Shown here one piece after another: positions 36,581 through 45,822 of a stretch of 64,000 nucleotides of DNA (positions within the stretch are counted from its first letter, which is position 1; the number at the start of each line of letters is the position of its first letter). The stretch comes from Crocosphaera watsonii WH 8501 (GTDB lineage: Bacteria; Cyanobacteriota; Cyanobacteriia; Cyanobacteriales; Microcystaceae). Location of the stretch: the NCBI RefSeq assembly GCF_000167195.1, contig NZ_AADV02000004.1, positions 161,010 through 225,009 on the forward strand, written 5' to 3'. Made by a program: the position numbers and the translations under genes. The notes under the pieces were generated by a model. The model did no database searches, was not told the origin of the DNA, and saw only the letters and a list, made by a program, of their open reading frames with translations.

Positions 36581-39127
36581 ATGAGTACATTAACGCCGAA
36601 AGTCAAGAACACTAGCACCAGTCCCGAAAAAACTAACATTAAAATCGAAGATGATCGTACAGGAATGAACAAAGAAACCCTGAAACGGGCGTTTCTGGAT
36701 CATCTTTTTTATATTCAAGGGGTTGATCGTTCTAAAGCATCTTTACGGGACTATTATATGGCCCTGTCCTATACAGTCCGCGATCGCTTACTCCATCGCT
36801 TCTTAAAAACTATTGAAACCTACAAAAAAGAAGAAGTTAAGATAGTTTCTTATTTTTCTGCTGAGTTTCTCATGGGTCGTCATTTAGGTAATAACCTAGT
36901 TAACCTAGGGATCTATGACACCATGAAAGATATCATGACGGAGATGAAGATCGACTTCGAGGATATTATCGAACAAGAACCAGATCCAGGTTTAGGAAAT
37001 GGGGGTTTAGGTCGTTTAGCTGCTTGTTTCCTGGACTCTTTAGCCTCTTTAGCCATGCCGGCCATTGGTTATGGTATCCGTTATGAGTTTGGTATTTTCC
37101 ACCAAACCATCCAAGACGGTTGGCAAGTAGAGATTCCTGATAACTGGTTACGGTTTGAGAACCCTTGGGAGATCGCCCGTCCTGATGATGCAGTAGAAAT
37201 CAAGTTAGGGGGACATACCGAACACACCCACGACGAAAATGGTAACCCCAAAACCTTCTGGGTGGCTGATAGCACCATCTTAGCCGTTCCCTACGATACA
37301 CCGGTTCCTGGGTACGACACCAACACTGTCAACCCCTTAAGACTGTGGAAAGCAGAGGCCAGCGAAAACTTTAACTTTGAAGCCTTTAACGCCGGACAAT
37401 ACGATCGCGCGGTGCAAGAAAAGATGGATGCAGAAACCATCTCCAAAGTGCTTTATCCTAACGATAACACCCCAGCCGGTCGGAAATTACGACTAGAACA
37501 ACAATATTTCTTCGTTTCTGCCTCTCTACAAGACTTAATTCGTATTCACCTGCGTAACCACAACAACTTAGATCACTTCGCTGACAAAGTTGCCGTACAA
37601 CTCAACGATACTCACCCGGCCGTAGCAGTAGCTGAGTTGATGCGCCTATTGATGGATAAACATAATTATCAATGGGAGAAAGCTTGGGAAATAACCACCA
37701 AAGCCCTAGCCTATACCAATCATACCTTAATGCCAGAAGCCCTAGAACGCTGGCCAGTGAGTATTTTCGGTGAATTACTTCCCAGACATCTAGAAATCAT
37801 CTACGAATTAAATCATCGCTTCTTAGAAGATCAACGGACTTATTTCCCTGGTGACGACGATTTAATTACCAATATTTCCTTAATTGAGGAAAGAGAGGAA
37901 AAATTGATCCGCATGGCTAACCTAGCTTGTTTAGGCTCCCATGCTATCAATGGAGTAGCGGCCTTACATACCGAGTTACTCAAACAAGATACCCTCAAGC
38001 ATTTTGCCAAACTCTGGCCCGAGAAATTCTTCAATAAAACCAATGGTGTCACCCCTCGTCGTTGGATCTTGTTAAGCAACCCCAAACTATCGGCATTAGT
38101 AACGGAAAAAATTGGGGATGGTTGGTTAAAGAATCTGGATGAGATGCGCAAACTGGAAAAATTTGCCGACGATGCCGCCTTCCGTAAACAATGGCGGGAG
38201 ATTAAACAGCAAAATAAACAGAGTTTAGCCGATTATCTGCTGAAATATCGTAATATTAAGATTGACCCCAACACCATGTTCGATGTGCAGGTCAAGCGTA
38301 TTCACGAATACAAACGGCAACATTTAATGGTTCTCGAAATCATTAACCTCTACAACCGCATCAAAGAAAACCCCAACGCTGACTACGTTCCCCGTACCTT
38401 CCTTTTCGGCGGTAAAGCTGCCCCGGGTTACTTCATGGCTAAATTGATCATTAAGTTAATCAATGCTGTGGCCGATGTGGTTAATAACGATCCCGATGTT
38501 CGAGGCAGGTTAAACGTGGTATTTATGCCCAACTTTAACGTCTCTTTGGGTCAAAGGGTTTATCCGGCTGCTGATTTATCGGAACAAATATCCACCGCAG
38601 GTAAAGAAGCGTCTGGAACGGGTAACATGAAGTTTGCTATGAATGGGGCCTTAACCATCGGTACTTTAGACGGAGCCAATATTGAGATCCGCGAAGAAGC
38701 GCACCCAGAAAACTTCTTCTTGTTTGGCTTAACGGCCCACGAAGTTTACGATCGCAAAGCCCAGGGTTATTCTCCTAGTGAGTATTACCACAACAACGGT
38801 AGCTTAAAGGCTGTAATCGATCGCATTTCTAGCGGCCACTTTAGTCATGGTAATGGCGAGTTATTCGGGCCTATTGTGGAACAGTTAATGAACGATGATC
38901 CCTATATGTTAATGGCTGACTATCAAGCTTATGTTGACTGTCAAGATGCCGTTAGTGAAGCTTATCGGGATCAGGAAAACTGGACAAGAATGTCTATTCT
39001 CAATTCTGCCAGAATGGGTAAATTCTCTTCTGATCGCACCATTGCTGAGTATTGCAGTGAAATCTGGAATGTTAAGCCAGTGGACATCAAAATTGCCGAA
39101 TATAATCCCAATGGAGCTAATAACTAG
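36581..39127 (+). CDS. glgP: Glycogen phosphorylase
   Basis: 848-residue enzyme that releases glucose-1-phosphate from the non-reducing ends of glycogen, supplying carbon and reductant in the dark. Family segments: GLGNGGLGRLAACFLDSLAS, QLNDTHPAVAVAELMRLL, VQVKRIHEYKRQHL and the pyridoxal-phosphate site EASGTGNMKFAMNGALTIGT with the cofactor Lys. The length is typical. Base composition is richer in G+C than the surrounding accessory genes, consistent with strong expression. It is a single gene ended by a terminator hairpin. Confidence 0.97.
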   Translation: MSTLTPKVKNTSTSPEKTNIKIEDDRTGMNKETLKRAFLDHLFYIQGVDRSKASLRDYYMALSYTVRDRLLHRFLKTIETYKKEEVKIVSYFSAEFLMGRHLGNNLVNLGIYDTMKDIMTEMKIDFEDIIEQEPDPGLGNGGLGRLAACFLDSLASLAMPAIGYGIRYEFGIFHQTIQDGWQVEIPDNWLRFENPWEIARPDDAVEIKLGGHTEHTHDENGNPKTFWVADSTILAVPYDTPVPGYDTNTVNPLRLWKAEASENFNFEAFNAGQYDRAVQEKMDAETISKVLYPNDNTPAGRKLRLEQQYFFVSASLQDLIRIHLRNHNNLDHFADKVAVQLNDTHPAVAVAELMRLLMDKHNYQWEKAWEITTKALAYTNHTLMPEALERWPVSIFGELLPRHLEIIYELNHRFLEDQRTYFPGDDDLITNISLIEEREEKLIRMANLACLGSHAINGVAALHTELLKQDTLKHFAKLWPEKFFNKTNGVTPRRWILLSNPKLSALVTEKIGDGWLKNLDEMRKLEKFADDAAFRKQWREIKQQNKQSLADYLLKYRNIKIDPNTMFDVQVKRIHEYKRQHLMVLEIINLYNRIKENPNADYVPRTFLFGGKAAPGYFMAKLIIKLINAVADVVNNDPDVRGRLNVVFMPNFNVSLGQRVYPAADLSEQISTAGKEASGTGNMKFAMNGALTIGTLDGANIEIREEAHPENFFLFGLTAHEVYDRKAQGYSPSEYYHNNGSLKAVIDRISSGHFSHGNGELFGPIVEQLMNDDPYMLMADYQAYVDCQDAVSEAYRDQENWTRMSILNSARMGKFSSDRTIAEYCSEIWNVKPVDIKIAEYNPNGANN

Positions 39128-39144
39128 CCTTTAGGATAGATATA

Positions 39145-39181
39145 AAAAGGGTTAAGCAAAGAAAAAATGCTTAACCCTTTT
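39145..39181. terminator. Bidirectional terminator after glgP
   Basis: AAAAGGGTTAAGCA, a nine-base A-rich loop and the perfect complement give a 14-bp stem with A/T flanks, between glgP and the convergent kinase gene. It can serve both strands. Confidence 0.88.
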
Positions 39182-39217
39182 CGTTGAATATCAGAATTCA
39201 TAACCTGTTATAACCTG

Positions 39218-40765
39218 TTATAAACTAGAACCATTCCGAGAGGTAGTGTAAGACGCTTTGAGCTTATTTTCAATGGTGGGTTTTAACTTCTCAAATTCCT
39301 TTTTTAACATTCGTTTGGTAATTTGCGGTTTACCCCCTGGCAACAGTTGACTTTTATCAGCCCATTGTTGTAGATTTTGACATTGATCAGCAGCAATACT
39401 TGTAGTTAAAACGTGCTGACATTTCTTGCCTTTTTCCAAAGCAAAAAACAAAATCCAGTAGTAACCCGACTCCCCCAATAAACGAGCAAACCGTTGACCG
39501 GATGAACTTTTGAGGTCTAAATAACAAGGTAACCATCTCGGTCCATGTTCACGATGGTAGAGTAAGGTAATCCACAAAATCATAGGATGAGGATTGGTAA
39601 TAAAAACAAACTGATTGTAACGAATACTCGAGAGACGATTAGCAATATCTTCTTCATTGAGCATCACCCAAAGACTGGCAAAGTTCCCTTCAGAAGCTCG
39701 AACAACGTGAGGAAAAACAATTTTCTGTTGAGGTTTATCCTCAGGCCAAGTCATTTTTAAACAAATATCATCCCCTTTAGGAGAGGTTTTTCTGAAAGTG
39801 GGCTTAGTGGACTTAATAGCCTTATCAGTCCGTGGTTTTGGCTTAGCAACTAAAGTTTCTTGTTCTGATTCTGCTGGAGACGATTCTAATTTTTCTAATT
39901 TCTTTAAAATGTCTGTGGCGGTTTGGGGACGCTCACCAGGAGCTTTGGCCATACATTGAAAAATCAAGCTTTCTAAGTCTGACGGAAGACGGAATTTAGC
40001 AGGAATGGGTTTGGGTTTGGCGTAGTGATGGGCTTCATACCAACCCCCAAAAGAGGAATTTTCGGGGAAAATGGGCATTTCTCCCGTGAGCATTTCGTAC
40101 ATCATCACTCCCAGACTATAGATGTCCGAACGACTATCGAGTTCTTTGCCTTCAATTTGTTCTGGGGAACAATAGGCTAAAGTTCCCATAAATGACTGGG
40201 TTTGTGCCTCCCCTGACTGAATTAATTTAGCAATACCAAAATCCAGAATTTTCACCAACTCTCCCAAAGCCGGATCTTGGACGACTAAAACGTTACTGGG
40301 TTTAATATCTCGGTGAATAATGGGACACATTTCCCCTTCAAACATAATGCCTTTGTGGGCGCATTCTAAACCAAAACAAATTTGTCGGACGATCTTTAAA
40401 AATCTTTCCAAGTTTAAGGGACGAAACTTAATAACGTTGCTGAGACTTTCCCCTTTCAGAAATTCCATGACGTAAAAGGGGATTTCTTTTTCGTCTACCC
40501 CATAATCTCGCACTCGCACAATATGATTACTCTTTTCCCCTAGTAAGGCAGAAACCGTTGCCTCTCGTTCAAAACGATCGCGCATTTTACTGTTGAGCAA
40601 AGCTTGAGACAAAAATTTCACCGCAACGGTGACACCACCAAGTAGTTTATCTTCAGCACGATACACTTGACCCATCGCCCCACTCCCAACCATATCGATG
40701 AGTTGATAGCGGTTAGCTAATAAGCGACGTTGATGAGTTTCTTTCATGGTAACTGGGGGATTCAT
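39218..40765 (-). CDS. Ser/Thr protein kinase (PknB-like)
   Basis: 515 residues. Kinase domain about 15-280: VGSGAMGQVYRAED (Gly loop), VAVKFL (Lys), IHRDIKPSNVL, KILDFGIAK and SPEQ. All catalytic residues are present. The C-terminal half (about 345-500, DICLKMTWPEDKPQQKIVFP) is a cyanobacteria-specific domain I cannot name; it contains no membrane segment, so the protein is probably cytosolic. The start at MNPPVTMKETHQRR could also be the later Met. The target is unknown. Confidence 0.9.
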   Translation of the reverse strand: MNPPVTMKETHQRRLLANRYQLIDMVGSGAMGQVYRAEDKLLGGVTVAVKFLSQALLNSKMRDRFEREATVSALLGEKSNHIVRVRDYGVDEKEIPFYVMEFLKGESLSNVIKFRPLNLERFLKIVRQICFGLECAHKGIMFEGEMCPIIHRDIKPSNVLVVQDPALGELVKILDFGIAKLIQSGEAQTQSFMGTLAYCSPEQIEGKELDSRSDIYSLGVMMYEMLTGEMPIFPENSSFGGWYEAHHYAKPKPIPAKFRLPSDLESLIFQCMAKAPGERPQTATDILKKLEKLESSPAESEQETLVAKPKPRTDKAIKSTKPTFRKTSPKGDDICLKMTWPEDKPQQKIVFPHVVRASEGNFASLWVMLNEEDIANRLSSIRYNQFVFITNPHPMILWITLLYHREHGPRWLPCYLDLKSSSGQRFARLLGESGYYWILFFALEKGKKCQHVLTTSIAADQCQNLQQWADKSQLLPGGKPQITKRMLKKEFEKLKPTIENKLKASYTTSRNGSSL

Positions 40766-40841
40766 AATGATTCATTAATAGTGAGAACAAGATAAGAATT
40801 AAAACTTAGGAAAAACGGGGTTTCAAGGGAGATTATTACAA

Positions 40842-41345
40842 TCACAATTGACGTTCAAATATCGCTTCCATGGTGCTAGTCAGGTAATGACCTCTGAGCA
40901 GACCTCCAGAGAAATGATAAGTATTATTATTAAGGCGGTAAAAGGTTTCAAAGCCACTGCGCCGTTGGCCATCGCCTAAAACCCAATAGCGTTGAATAAT
41001 GGAGTCTGGTCCGATCCATCCTTCTCCTTCTACTTTCCCTAAGACACTTTGTTGAAGAACATAGGTATATTCTCGTTCTTCTCCACTAAGGTGTCCTCGA
41101 TATTGAAAGGCAATTTCGGGGCGATCGCTTTGGGGAAATACCAATTTTGTTACCATGGTGAACCAATTATCATTACTCCAAGCCACGATACTTTTCCCTT
41201 TGACGGGTAGGGGCATTTCATTGCGTTCGAGCCAGTTTCCCTCAATTGTCCAGCGTCCGGCTTCTATTAAAAAGCTATGAGCCAAAATACCACTCCTTAA
41301 TCTCCTTAACGATAAAATTTGAGATCCTATGGTGGAAAAAATCAA
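40842..41345 (-). CDS. Conserved hypothetical, lipocalin-like beta-barrel protein
   Basis: 167 residues with alternating beta-strand pattern: HSFLIEAGRWTIEGNWLER, KGKSIVAWSNDNWFTMVTKL, QYRGHLSGEEREYTYVLQQS, VEGEGWIGPDSIIQRYWVLG and FETFYRLNNNTYHFSGGLL. This looks like a small ligand-binding barrel as in DUF3598-type proteins, but the assignment is tentative. The native start may be the ATG at 41345 or a Met/Leu closer to AHSFLIE. It follows the kinase gene's promoter side on the same strand, 76 bp upstream of it. Confidence 0.65.
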   Translation of the reverse strand: MIFSTIGSQILSLRRLRSGILAHSFLIEAGRWTIEGNWLERNEMPLPVKGKSIVAWSNDNWFTMVTKLVFPQSDRPEIAFQYRGHLSGEEREYTYVLQQSVLGKVEGEGWIGPDSIIQRYWVLGDGQRRSGFETFYRLNNNTYHFSGGLLRGHYLTSTMEAIFERQL

Positions 41346-41501
41346 GTCGATTTGATAAGCCTAATTAAAGGCAAGTTTGTCCGGTTTCAAGGTTCAGAAA
41401 AGATTATTTTTCTGATTGACTCCTCTAACGGTTATCACTCTTAGGTTTCTCTAATTTAGATTTCCCTATATTTACAGAAAACTAACAGCCCTTAACATTT
41501 T

Positions 41502-42647
41502 TTAGAGGGGATAGTGAATATCACCTAGTAATCTCTCTTGTTTTGCTCCTGTCACCTGGGGTAAATTTCCTGGAAGCTTACTCACGTATCGCCAATAGGC
41601 TAAGATGGCGAAGGCGATCGCCTCTTTAAAATCACTATTCATCCCCACTTCATCGGTGGTTCTGACTGCGGTTGAGCCAGGGAAATGAGCTTGAATCCTC
41701 TTTTTTAAGTATAGGTTAAGGGAGCCTCCTCCACATAACAAAATTTCGTCGATGGGGTGTTTAATAAATTGTTGATAATTATGGGCGATGGAAGCTGCGG
41801 TTAAATCGGTTATGGTAGCTAAAAAGTCTGTTTCTGGTAAATTATATTTCTGTGCATCTTGCCAACACTGTTCTAAATAGTCTGCTCCGAATAATTCTCT
41901 ACCGGTTGATTTAGGGGGCGGCTGCTGGAAAAAATCATGTTTCAACCACTTTTCAATTAATTCTAAATATGGATTTCCTTGGGCTGCCCATTCTCCATTT
42001 TTGTCGTAGTTTTTTTCCCCATTGCTAAATTTTTGGACAGCTAAATCAATCAACATATTACCTGGTCCCGTATCCCATCCCATTACCTTTTTTTGCCAAT
42101 TATCTTCTTTTTTTGCTGGTAAATAGGTGACGTTACCAATACCACCAATATTTTGTACACAACGATATTTCTCAGGATCGCTCAATAAATAGGCATCGAT
42201 TTTAGATACTAATGGTGCGCCTTGTCCTCCGGCTGCTATATCAGCGACTCTAAAATTATTAACGGTAGTAATTCCTGTTAAATTGGCAATTATTTCTCCT
42301 CTGCCTAATTGTAGGGTATAGCCGATGTTTTCTTGGTTTGGGGGACGATGATAAACAGTTTGTCCGTGGGAGCCAATTAATTCTATGTTAGGATGGTTCT
42401 GCTTAATTTTATCGACTGCTTCGACAAAACACAAAGCAATTGCTTCATCTAATTGGGCATAAGCTTCCATTGATAAGGGTTTTCCCCCTGCCACTTCCAA
42501 AATGGTTGCTCTAAGTTTGTCTGGATAATCATGATTAATCCCAGATAAAAGTTCAATGTTTAAATCTAATTCTTTTCCAGTAATCTTTACTAAGGCAGCA
42601 TCGATACTATCTACGGAAGTGCCACTTATTAAGCCCAAACAATACAT
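41502..42647 (-). CDS. anmK: Anhydro-N-acetylmuramic acid kinase
   Basis: 381-residue ASKHA-fold kinase. It cleaves and phosphorylates 1,6-anhydro-MurNAc recovered from peptidoglycan turnover to give MurNAc-6-phosphate. Motifs: GLISGTSVDSIDAALVKI (phosphate 1), LIGSHGQTVYHRP, QNIGGIGNVTYLP, GWDTGPGNMLID and LLCGGGSLNLYL. Length and order match the family. It is a single gene with no other recycling genes beside it. Confidence 0.95.
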   Translation of the reverse strand: MYCLGLISGTSVDSIDAALVKITGKELDLNIELLSGINHDYPDKLRATILEVAGGKPLSMEAYAQLDEAIALCFVEAVDKIKQNHPNIELIGSHGQTVYHRPPNQENIGYTLQLGRGEIIANLTGITTVNNFRVADIAAGGQGAPLVSKIDAYLLSDPEKYRCVQNIGGIGNVTYLPAKKEDNWQKKVMGWDTGPGNMLIDLAVQKFSNGEKNYDKNGEWAAQGNPYLELIEKWLKHDFFQQPPPKSTGRELFGADYLEQCWQDAQKYNLPETDFLATITDLTAASIAHNYQQFIKHPIDEILLCGGGSLNLYLKKRIQAHFPGSTAVRTTDEVGMNSDFKEAIAFAILAYWRYVSKLPGNLPQVTGAKQERLLGDIHYPL

Positions 42648-42812
42648 AATTTCTAATGAATAATTAATCTCCTAAATATCTATTATTCGGGGTTTAACGA
42701 TATTATGGTCAAAGTATTCATTATAACACCCCTAGACTTATTCTAAATAGGGGTTTATGATTTATATAAATTTCGTTAGATAAACCACCAAATACCATTG
42801 GGAAACGCCAAA

Positions 42813-43589
42813 ATGTCTGCCCCTGAAGAACTCACTACTGAGGTCTCACAACCCGTTCAATCCGAAGAAACTTCACCCCCTGAACCCGAAATTGAGGAAA
42901 ATCCTACTCTTTTTCAAGCGATCGGAACCCTGAAAGGGAAACCGGAACAAGATGAGGAGGGGAACTTTTTGCTCCGTTTAGGGGGAAAACGCTATAAATT
43001 ATTTATTGCTGGTTATCGCTATCAAGCTTGGCTCAAGCAAATGGCGGCTAACCCCGACAAAACTTTATTTTTGCGAGTCTATCCCAAATGTTTAATGATT
43101 CCTCGCAAAGATCCTCAAATTTATTTTCAAGTAGCTGCCTGGGAAGATGAAAACCCTTGGGAAGAACAACCAGGCATATTCAAATTTAGAGGGGTTTGGC
43201 AGTTTGTCCCCCAAGTCAGAACCCCAGTGATTTCTGTCTATCGTAATCAAAATGCCAATGATCCCAAAGGCAAATTTAAAGCTTCTCATCTTCCGGTTTT
43301 GATGCGACGAGAGGATGAGGCTAAACCTTTCCGCTTTAACCCCAAAATAGCTAAGGAAGATTTACCCCCTCGTTGGTTTGTTCAAGGGAATTTTAAATTT
43401 ATCCCCTCTCGTAACTGTTGGGGATGGGATAAAGACCTAGAACCCCCCACCAAGAAGATTCCACGATATAAGAAACCTATTAAGGCAACTGCTGATGGTC
43501 AAGCACCTCCCCGGGGAAATAAAAAACCTCCTAGAAAAACAGATAAACCGAAAAAACCAACAACAGATAATAAAGAAACCGATGAGTAA
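42813..43589 (+). CDS. Conserved cyanobacterial hypothetical protein
   Basis: About 258 residues from the ATG of MSAPEELTTEV (an in-frame TTG lies 15 bases upstream). It has an acidic, disordered N-terminus (about 1-35), a central folded domain with IGTLKGKPEQDEEGNFLLRL, KRYKLFIAGYRYQAWLKQM and FKFRGVWQFVPQVRTPVISV, suggestive of an OB-like barrel, and a Lys/Pro-rich basic tail. A nucleic-acid-binding role would fit the tail, but that is a guess. recR follows after 52 bp on the same strand. Confidence 0.75.
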   Translation: MSAPEELTTEVSQPVQSEETSPPEPEIEENPTLFQAIGTLKGKPEQDEEGNFLLRLGGKRYKLFIAGYRYQAWLKQMAANPDKTLFLRVYPKCLMIPRKDPQIYFQVAAWEDENPWEEQPGIFKFRGVWQFVPQVRTPVISVYRNQNANDPKGKFKASHLPVLMRREDEAKPFRFNPKIAKEDLPPRWFVQGNFKFIPSRNCWGWDKDLEPPTKKIPRYKKPIKATADGQAPPRGNKKPPRKTDKPKKPTTDNKETDE

Positions 43590-43641
43590 ACTCTAAATTC
43601 AAAAATTAATGTTCTCTAACCTTTTATTTATTTAGTTAAAT

Positions 43642-44250
43642 TTGGAGAAAAGCCTTATCTATACACCTCCTTTAGCTCGTTTAATCGAACAATTACAAAG
43701 GTTGCCAGGGGTTGGACCAAAAACAGCCCAACGTCTGGCTTTGCATATTCTTAAACGGCCTGATAACGAAATTCAAGCCCTCGCTAAAGCTTTAATTGAT
43801 GCGAAGAAGCGAGTGGGTTTATGTAAAGTTTGTTTCCATTTTTCTGAGCAGCCTATCTGTGATATCTGTCGTAACCCTAACCGTGACTCACAAACAATAT
43901 GTGTCGTAGCAGATGCTCGTGACGTTATTGCTTTGGAAAAAACCCGAGAATATAGGGGAAAATACCACGTTTTAGGGGGTGTCATGTCTCCTATGGACGG
44001 TATTGGACCAGAACAGCTTTATATTCAACCCCTGGTGCGGCGAGTGACTCAAGAAGGAGTCAAAGAGGTTATTTTAGCTATCAGTCCCACGGTGGAAGGG
44101 GAAACCACGAGCCTATATATAGGTCAATTACTTAAACCGTTTACCAAAGTAACTCGTATTGCTTTCGGTTTGCCTATGGGAGGTGACTTAGAATATGCTG
44201 ATGAGGTCACCTTGGCTAGAGCATTAGAGGGAAGGCAAGAATTAAATTAA
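43642..44250 (+). CDS. recR: Recombination protein RecR
   Basis: 202-residue recombination mediator of the RecFOR pathway, which loads RecA on gapped DNA. A helix-hairpin-helix ([17 protein letters not shown]), the four-Cys zinc finger [16 protein letters not shown], the Toprim domain ([16 protein letters not shown]) and the C-terminal [12 protein letters not shown] are all present. It uses a TTG start; the N-terminus [20 protein letters not shown] matches homologues, so the start is within one or two codons. Confidence 0.95.
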   Translation: MEKSLIYTPPLARLIEQLQRLPGVGPKTAQRLALHILKRPDNEIQALAKALIDAKKRVGLCKVCFHFSEQPICDICRNPNRDSQTICVVADARDVIALEKTREYRGKYHVLGGVMSPMDGIGPEQLYIQPLVRRVTQEGVKEVILAISPTVEGETTSLYIGQLLKPFTKVTRIAFGLPMGGDLEYADEVTLARALEGRQELN

Positions 44251-44281
44251 ATTTAGTTTTCTGTGCTGTTAAAAAGCAATA

Positions 44282-44455
44282 TTAATCTAACCAATCAAAA
44301 ATCTGTTCTAATTGAGTGATATCAATAAGGCCGTATTTCCATAACTGCATCGGTACTTGAGCAGGGATAGCCTGGGTGTGCCGTAAGGCTAAATTAACTT
44401 CTTCGGCCGGAATGTTTAATTCGTCTTGTAAAAAAATGATTAACTTTTCTAACAT
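44282..44455 (-). CDS. DUF2949 small protein (57 aa)
   Basis: Short gene encoding MLEKLIIFLQDELNIPAEEV followed by NLALRHTQAIPAQVPMQLWK and a C-terminus ending EQIFDWLD. This matches the DUF2949 pattern of cyanobacteria; the function is unknown. It lies between recR (convergent) and a 43-codon ORF three bases upstream on the same strand. Confidence 0.75.
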   Translation of the reverse strand: MLEKLIIFLQDELNIPAEEVNLALRHTQAIPAQVPMQLWKYGLIDITQLEQIFDWLD

Positions 44456-44458
44456 AGT

Positions 44459-44590
44459 TTAACTTTTCCTTATTTGATCATTTACAGGTATGGGAATCAT
44501 CTCCGACTCAGCTTTTCTCTGAGATGGTTTACTTCTGAAGGCCATAGCAATGACAGCGATGGTAAGAAGTTCGATGATCGTGTTACTCAT
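44459..44590 (-). CDS. Possible 43-aa membrane miniprotein
   Basis: ORF with a hydrophobic N-terminal helix (MSNTIIELLTIAVIAMAF) and a charged tail (RSKPSQRKAESEM). It ends three bases before the DUF2949 start, which suggests coupling. No family is recognised; small size makes chance possible. Confidence 0.4.
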   Translation of the reverse strand: MSNTIIELLTIAVIAMAFRSKPSQRKAESEMIPIPVNDQIRKS

Positions 44591-44697
44591 ATTTCTGAGC
44601 CTCTTGTAAACTTATGTAAACTATTTTAATCATTGGGTAAAGAAATTGCAAGGAATCTTGCCAAATTCCTTGCGGTATGTTATAAAATTTTAAATTT

Positions 44698-45624
44698 CTA
44701 AGCCGCCATTAGTTCGGGTTCTACTACCTGCGATCGCAATAACCGTTCCATGATGGCGTGAGGTTGACGGCCATTGGAGACGATGAGACGATGGGAGAGG
44801 ACGTGAGGGGCGATAAATTTAACGTCGTCGGGGGTAGCATAATCTCTTTCTTCGAGGAATGCCACTGCTTGGGTTGCCCGTTGTAAAGCTACGGTTCCCC
44901 GAGGACTTACCCCTAAACTGATATCATCATCGCTACGGGTTGCTCGAACAACACTGAGCATATATTGCTGTAGGGATGGAGCGACTTTCACCAAGCTGGT
45001 TAAACGTTGTAACTCTTGTACATCTTCTAAGGAAATACAGGGTTTTAGTTCCTCAACCTGAGCTTGTTGCAGTTGTTTTTGTAACATTTGCAGTTCTTCG
45101 GCTTCACTAGGATAACCCATACTTAAAGAAATTGTAAAGCGATCCATTTGAGCTTCGGGTAAAGGAAAGGTTCCTTGAGACTCTACGGGGTTTTGAGTAG
45201 CGATGACAAAGAAGGGTTTAGGGACTTGACGAGCTTCTCCATCGACGGTTACTTGTTTTTCTTCCATCACTTCTAGCAGTGCAGACTGGGTTCTAGGAGT
45301 AGCACGGTTAATTTCGTCAGCTAGTAAGACGTTAGCAAATACAGGGCCGGGTAAAAATTCAAATTCTCGACTATTGGGGTTCCATCTATTGGTTCCGGTT
45401 ACATCGGTGGGGAGTAAGTCAGGGGTACATTGAACCCTTTGAAAGCGTCCGCTAATGGAACGGGCCAAGGACTTAGCTAGGAGGGTTTTCCCCACACCTG
45501 GGACATCTTCTAGTAATGCGTGTCCCCCACTTAATAAAGCGACGATAACAAGACGAATGGGCTTTTCTTTACCTACTATAGTGCGACTAAGATTATCTGT
45601 GAGGGCAACAATTTTATCTCTCAT
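44698..45624 (-). CDS. MoxR-family AAA+ ATPase
   Basis: 308 residues: Walker A GVGKTLLAK (near residue 46), Walker B VLLADEINRATPRTQSALLE, sensor 1 IATQNPVESQGTFPL, and the C-terminal lid ISLGVSPRGTVALQRATQ. MoxR ATPases act as chaperones that insert metals or activate VWA-domain partners. No VWA or DUF58 gene follows in this window, unlike the usual arrangement. The ATG at 45624 fits homologues. Confidence 0.93.
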   Translation of the reverse strand: MRDKIVALTDNLSRTIVGKEKPIRLVIVALLSGGHALLEDVPGVGKTLLAKSLARSISGRFQRVQCTPDLLPTDVTGTNRWNPNSREFEFLPGPVFANVLLADEINRATPRTQSALLEVMEEKQVTVDGEARQVPKPFFVIATQNPVESQGTFPLPEAQMDRFTISLSMGYPSEAEELQMLQKQLQQAQVEELKPCISLEDVQELQRLTSLVKVAPSLQQYMLSVVRATRSDDDISLGVSPRGTVALQRATQAVAFLEERDYATPDDVKFIAPHVLSHRLIVSNGRQPHAIMERLLRSQVVEPELMAA

Positions 45625-45714
45625 AGGAATTATTGGGGATAACTGAGTATATGGTCCATACTTAAGTTGCCCATTTTCTTCTTCAAACTTTACATTTGGG
45701 TAAATATGACTTTG

Positions 45715-45740
45715 TAGGGGTCAACGGCCGTTGACCCCTA
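45715..45740. repeat. 26-bp perfect palindrome
   Basis: Arms TAGGGGTCAACGG and its exact complement with no loop. A near-copy is at 55707-55734. It lies upstream of the tandem kinase genes and has the look of a dispersed intergenic palindrome. Confidence 0.8.
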
Positions 45741-45822
45741 GATATTTTTTCGGTAGTGTTGGGATTGGGGATAATTTTGGGAATACTGACTATGACTTTA
45801 AAATTTAAGGGATATTATCCCT

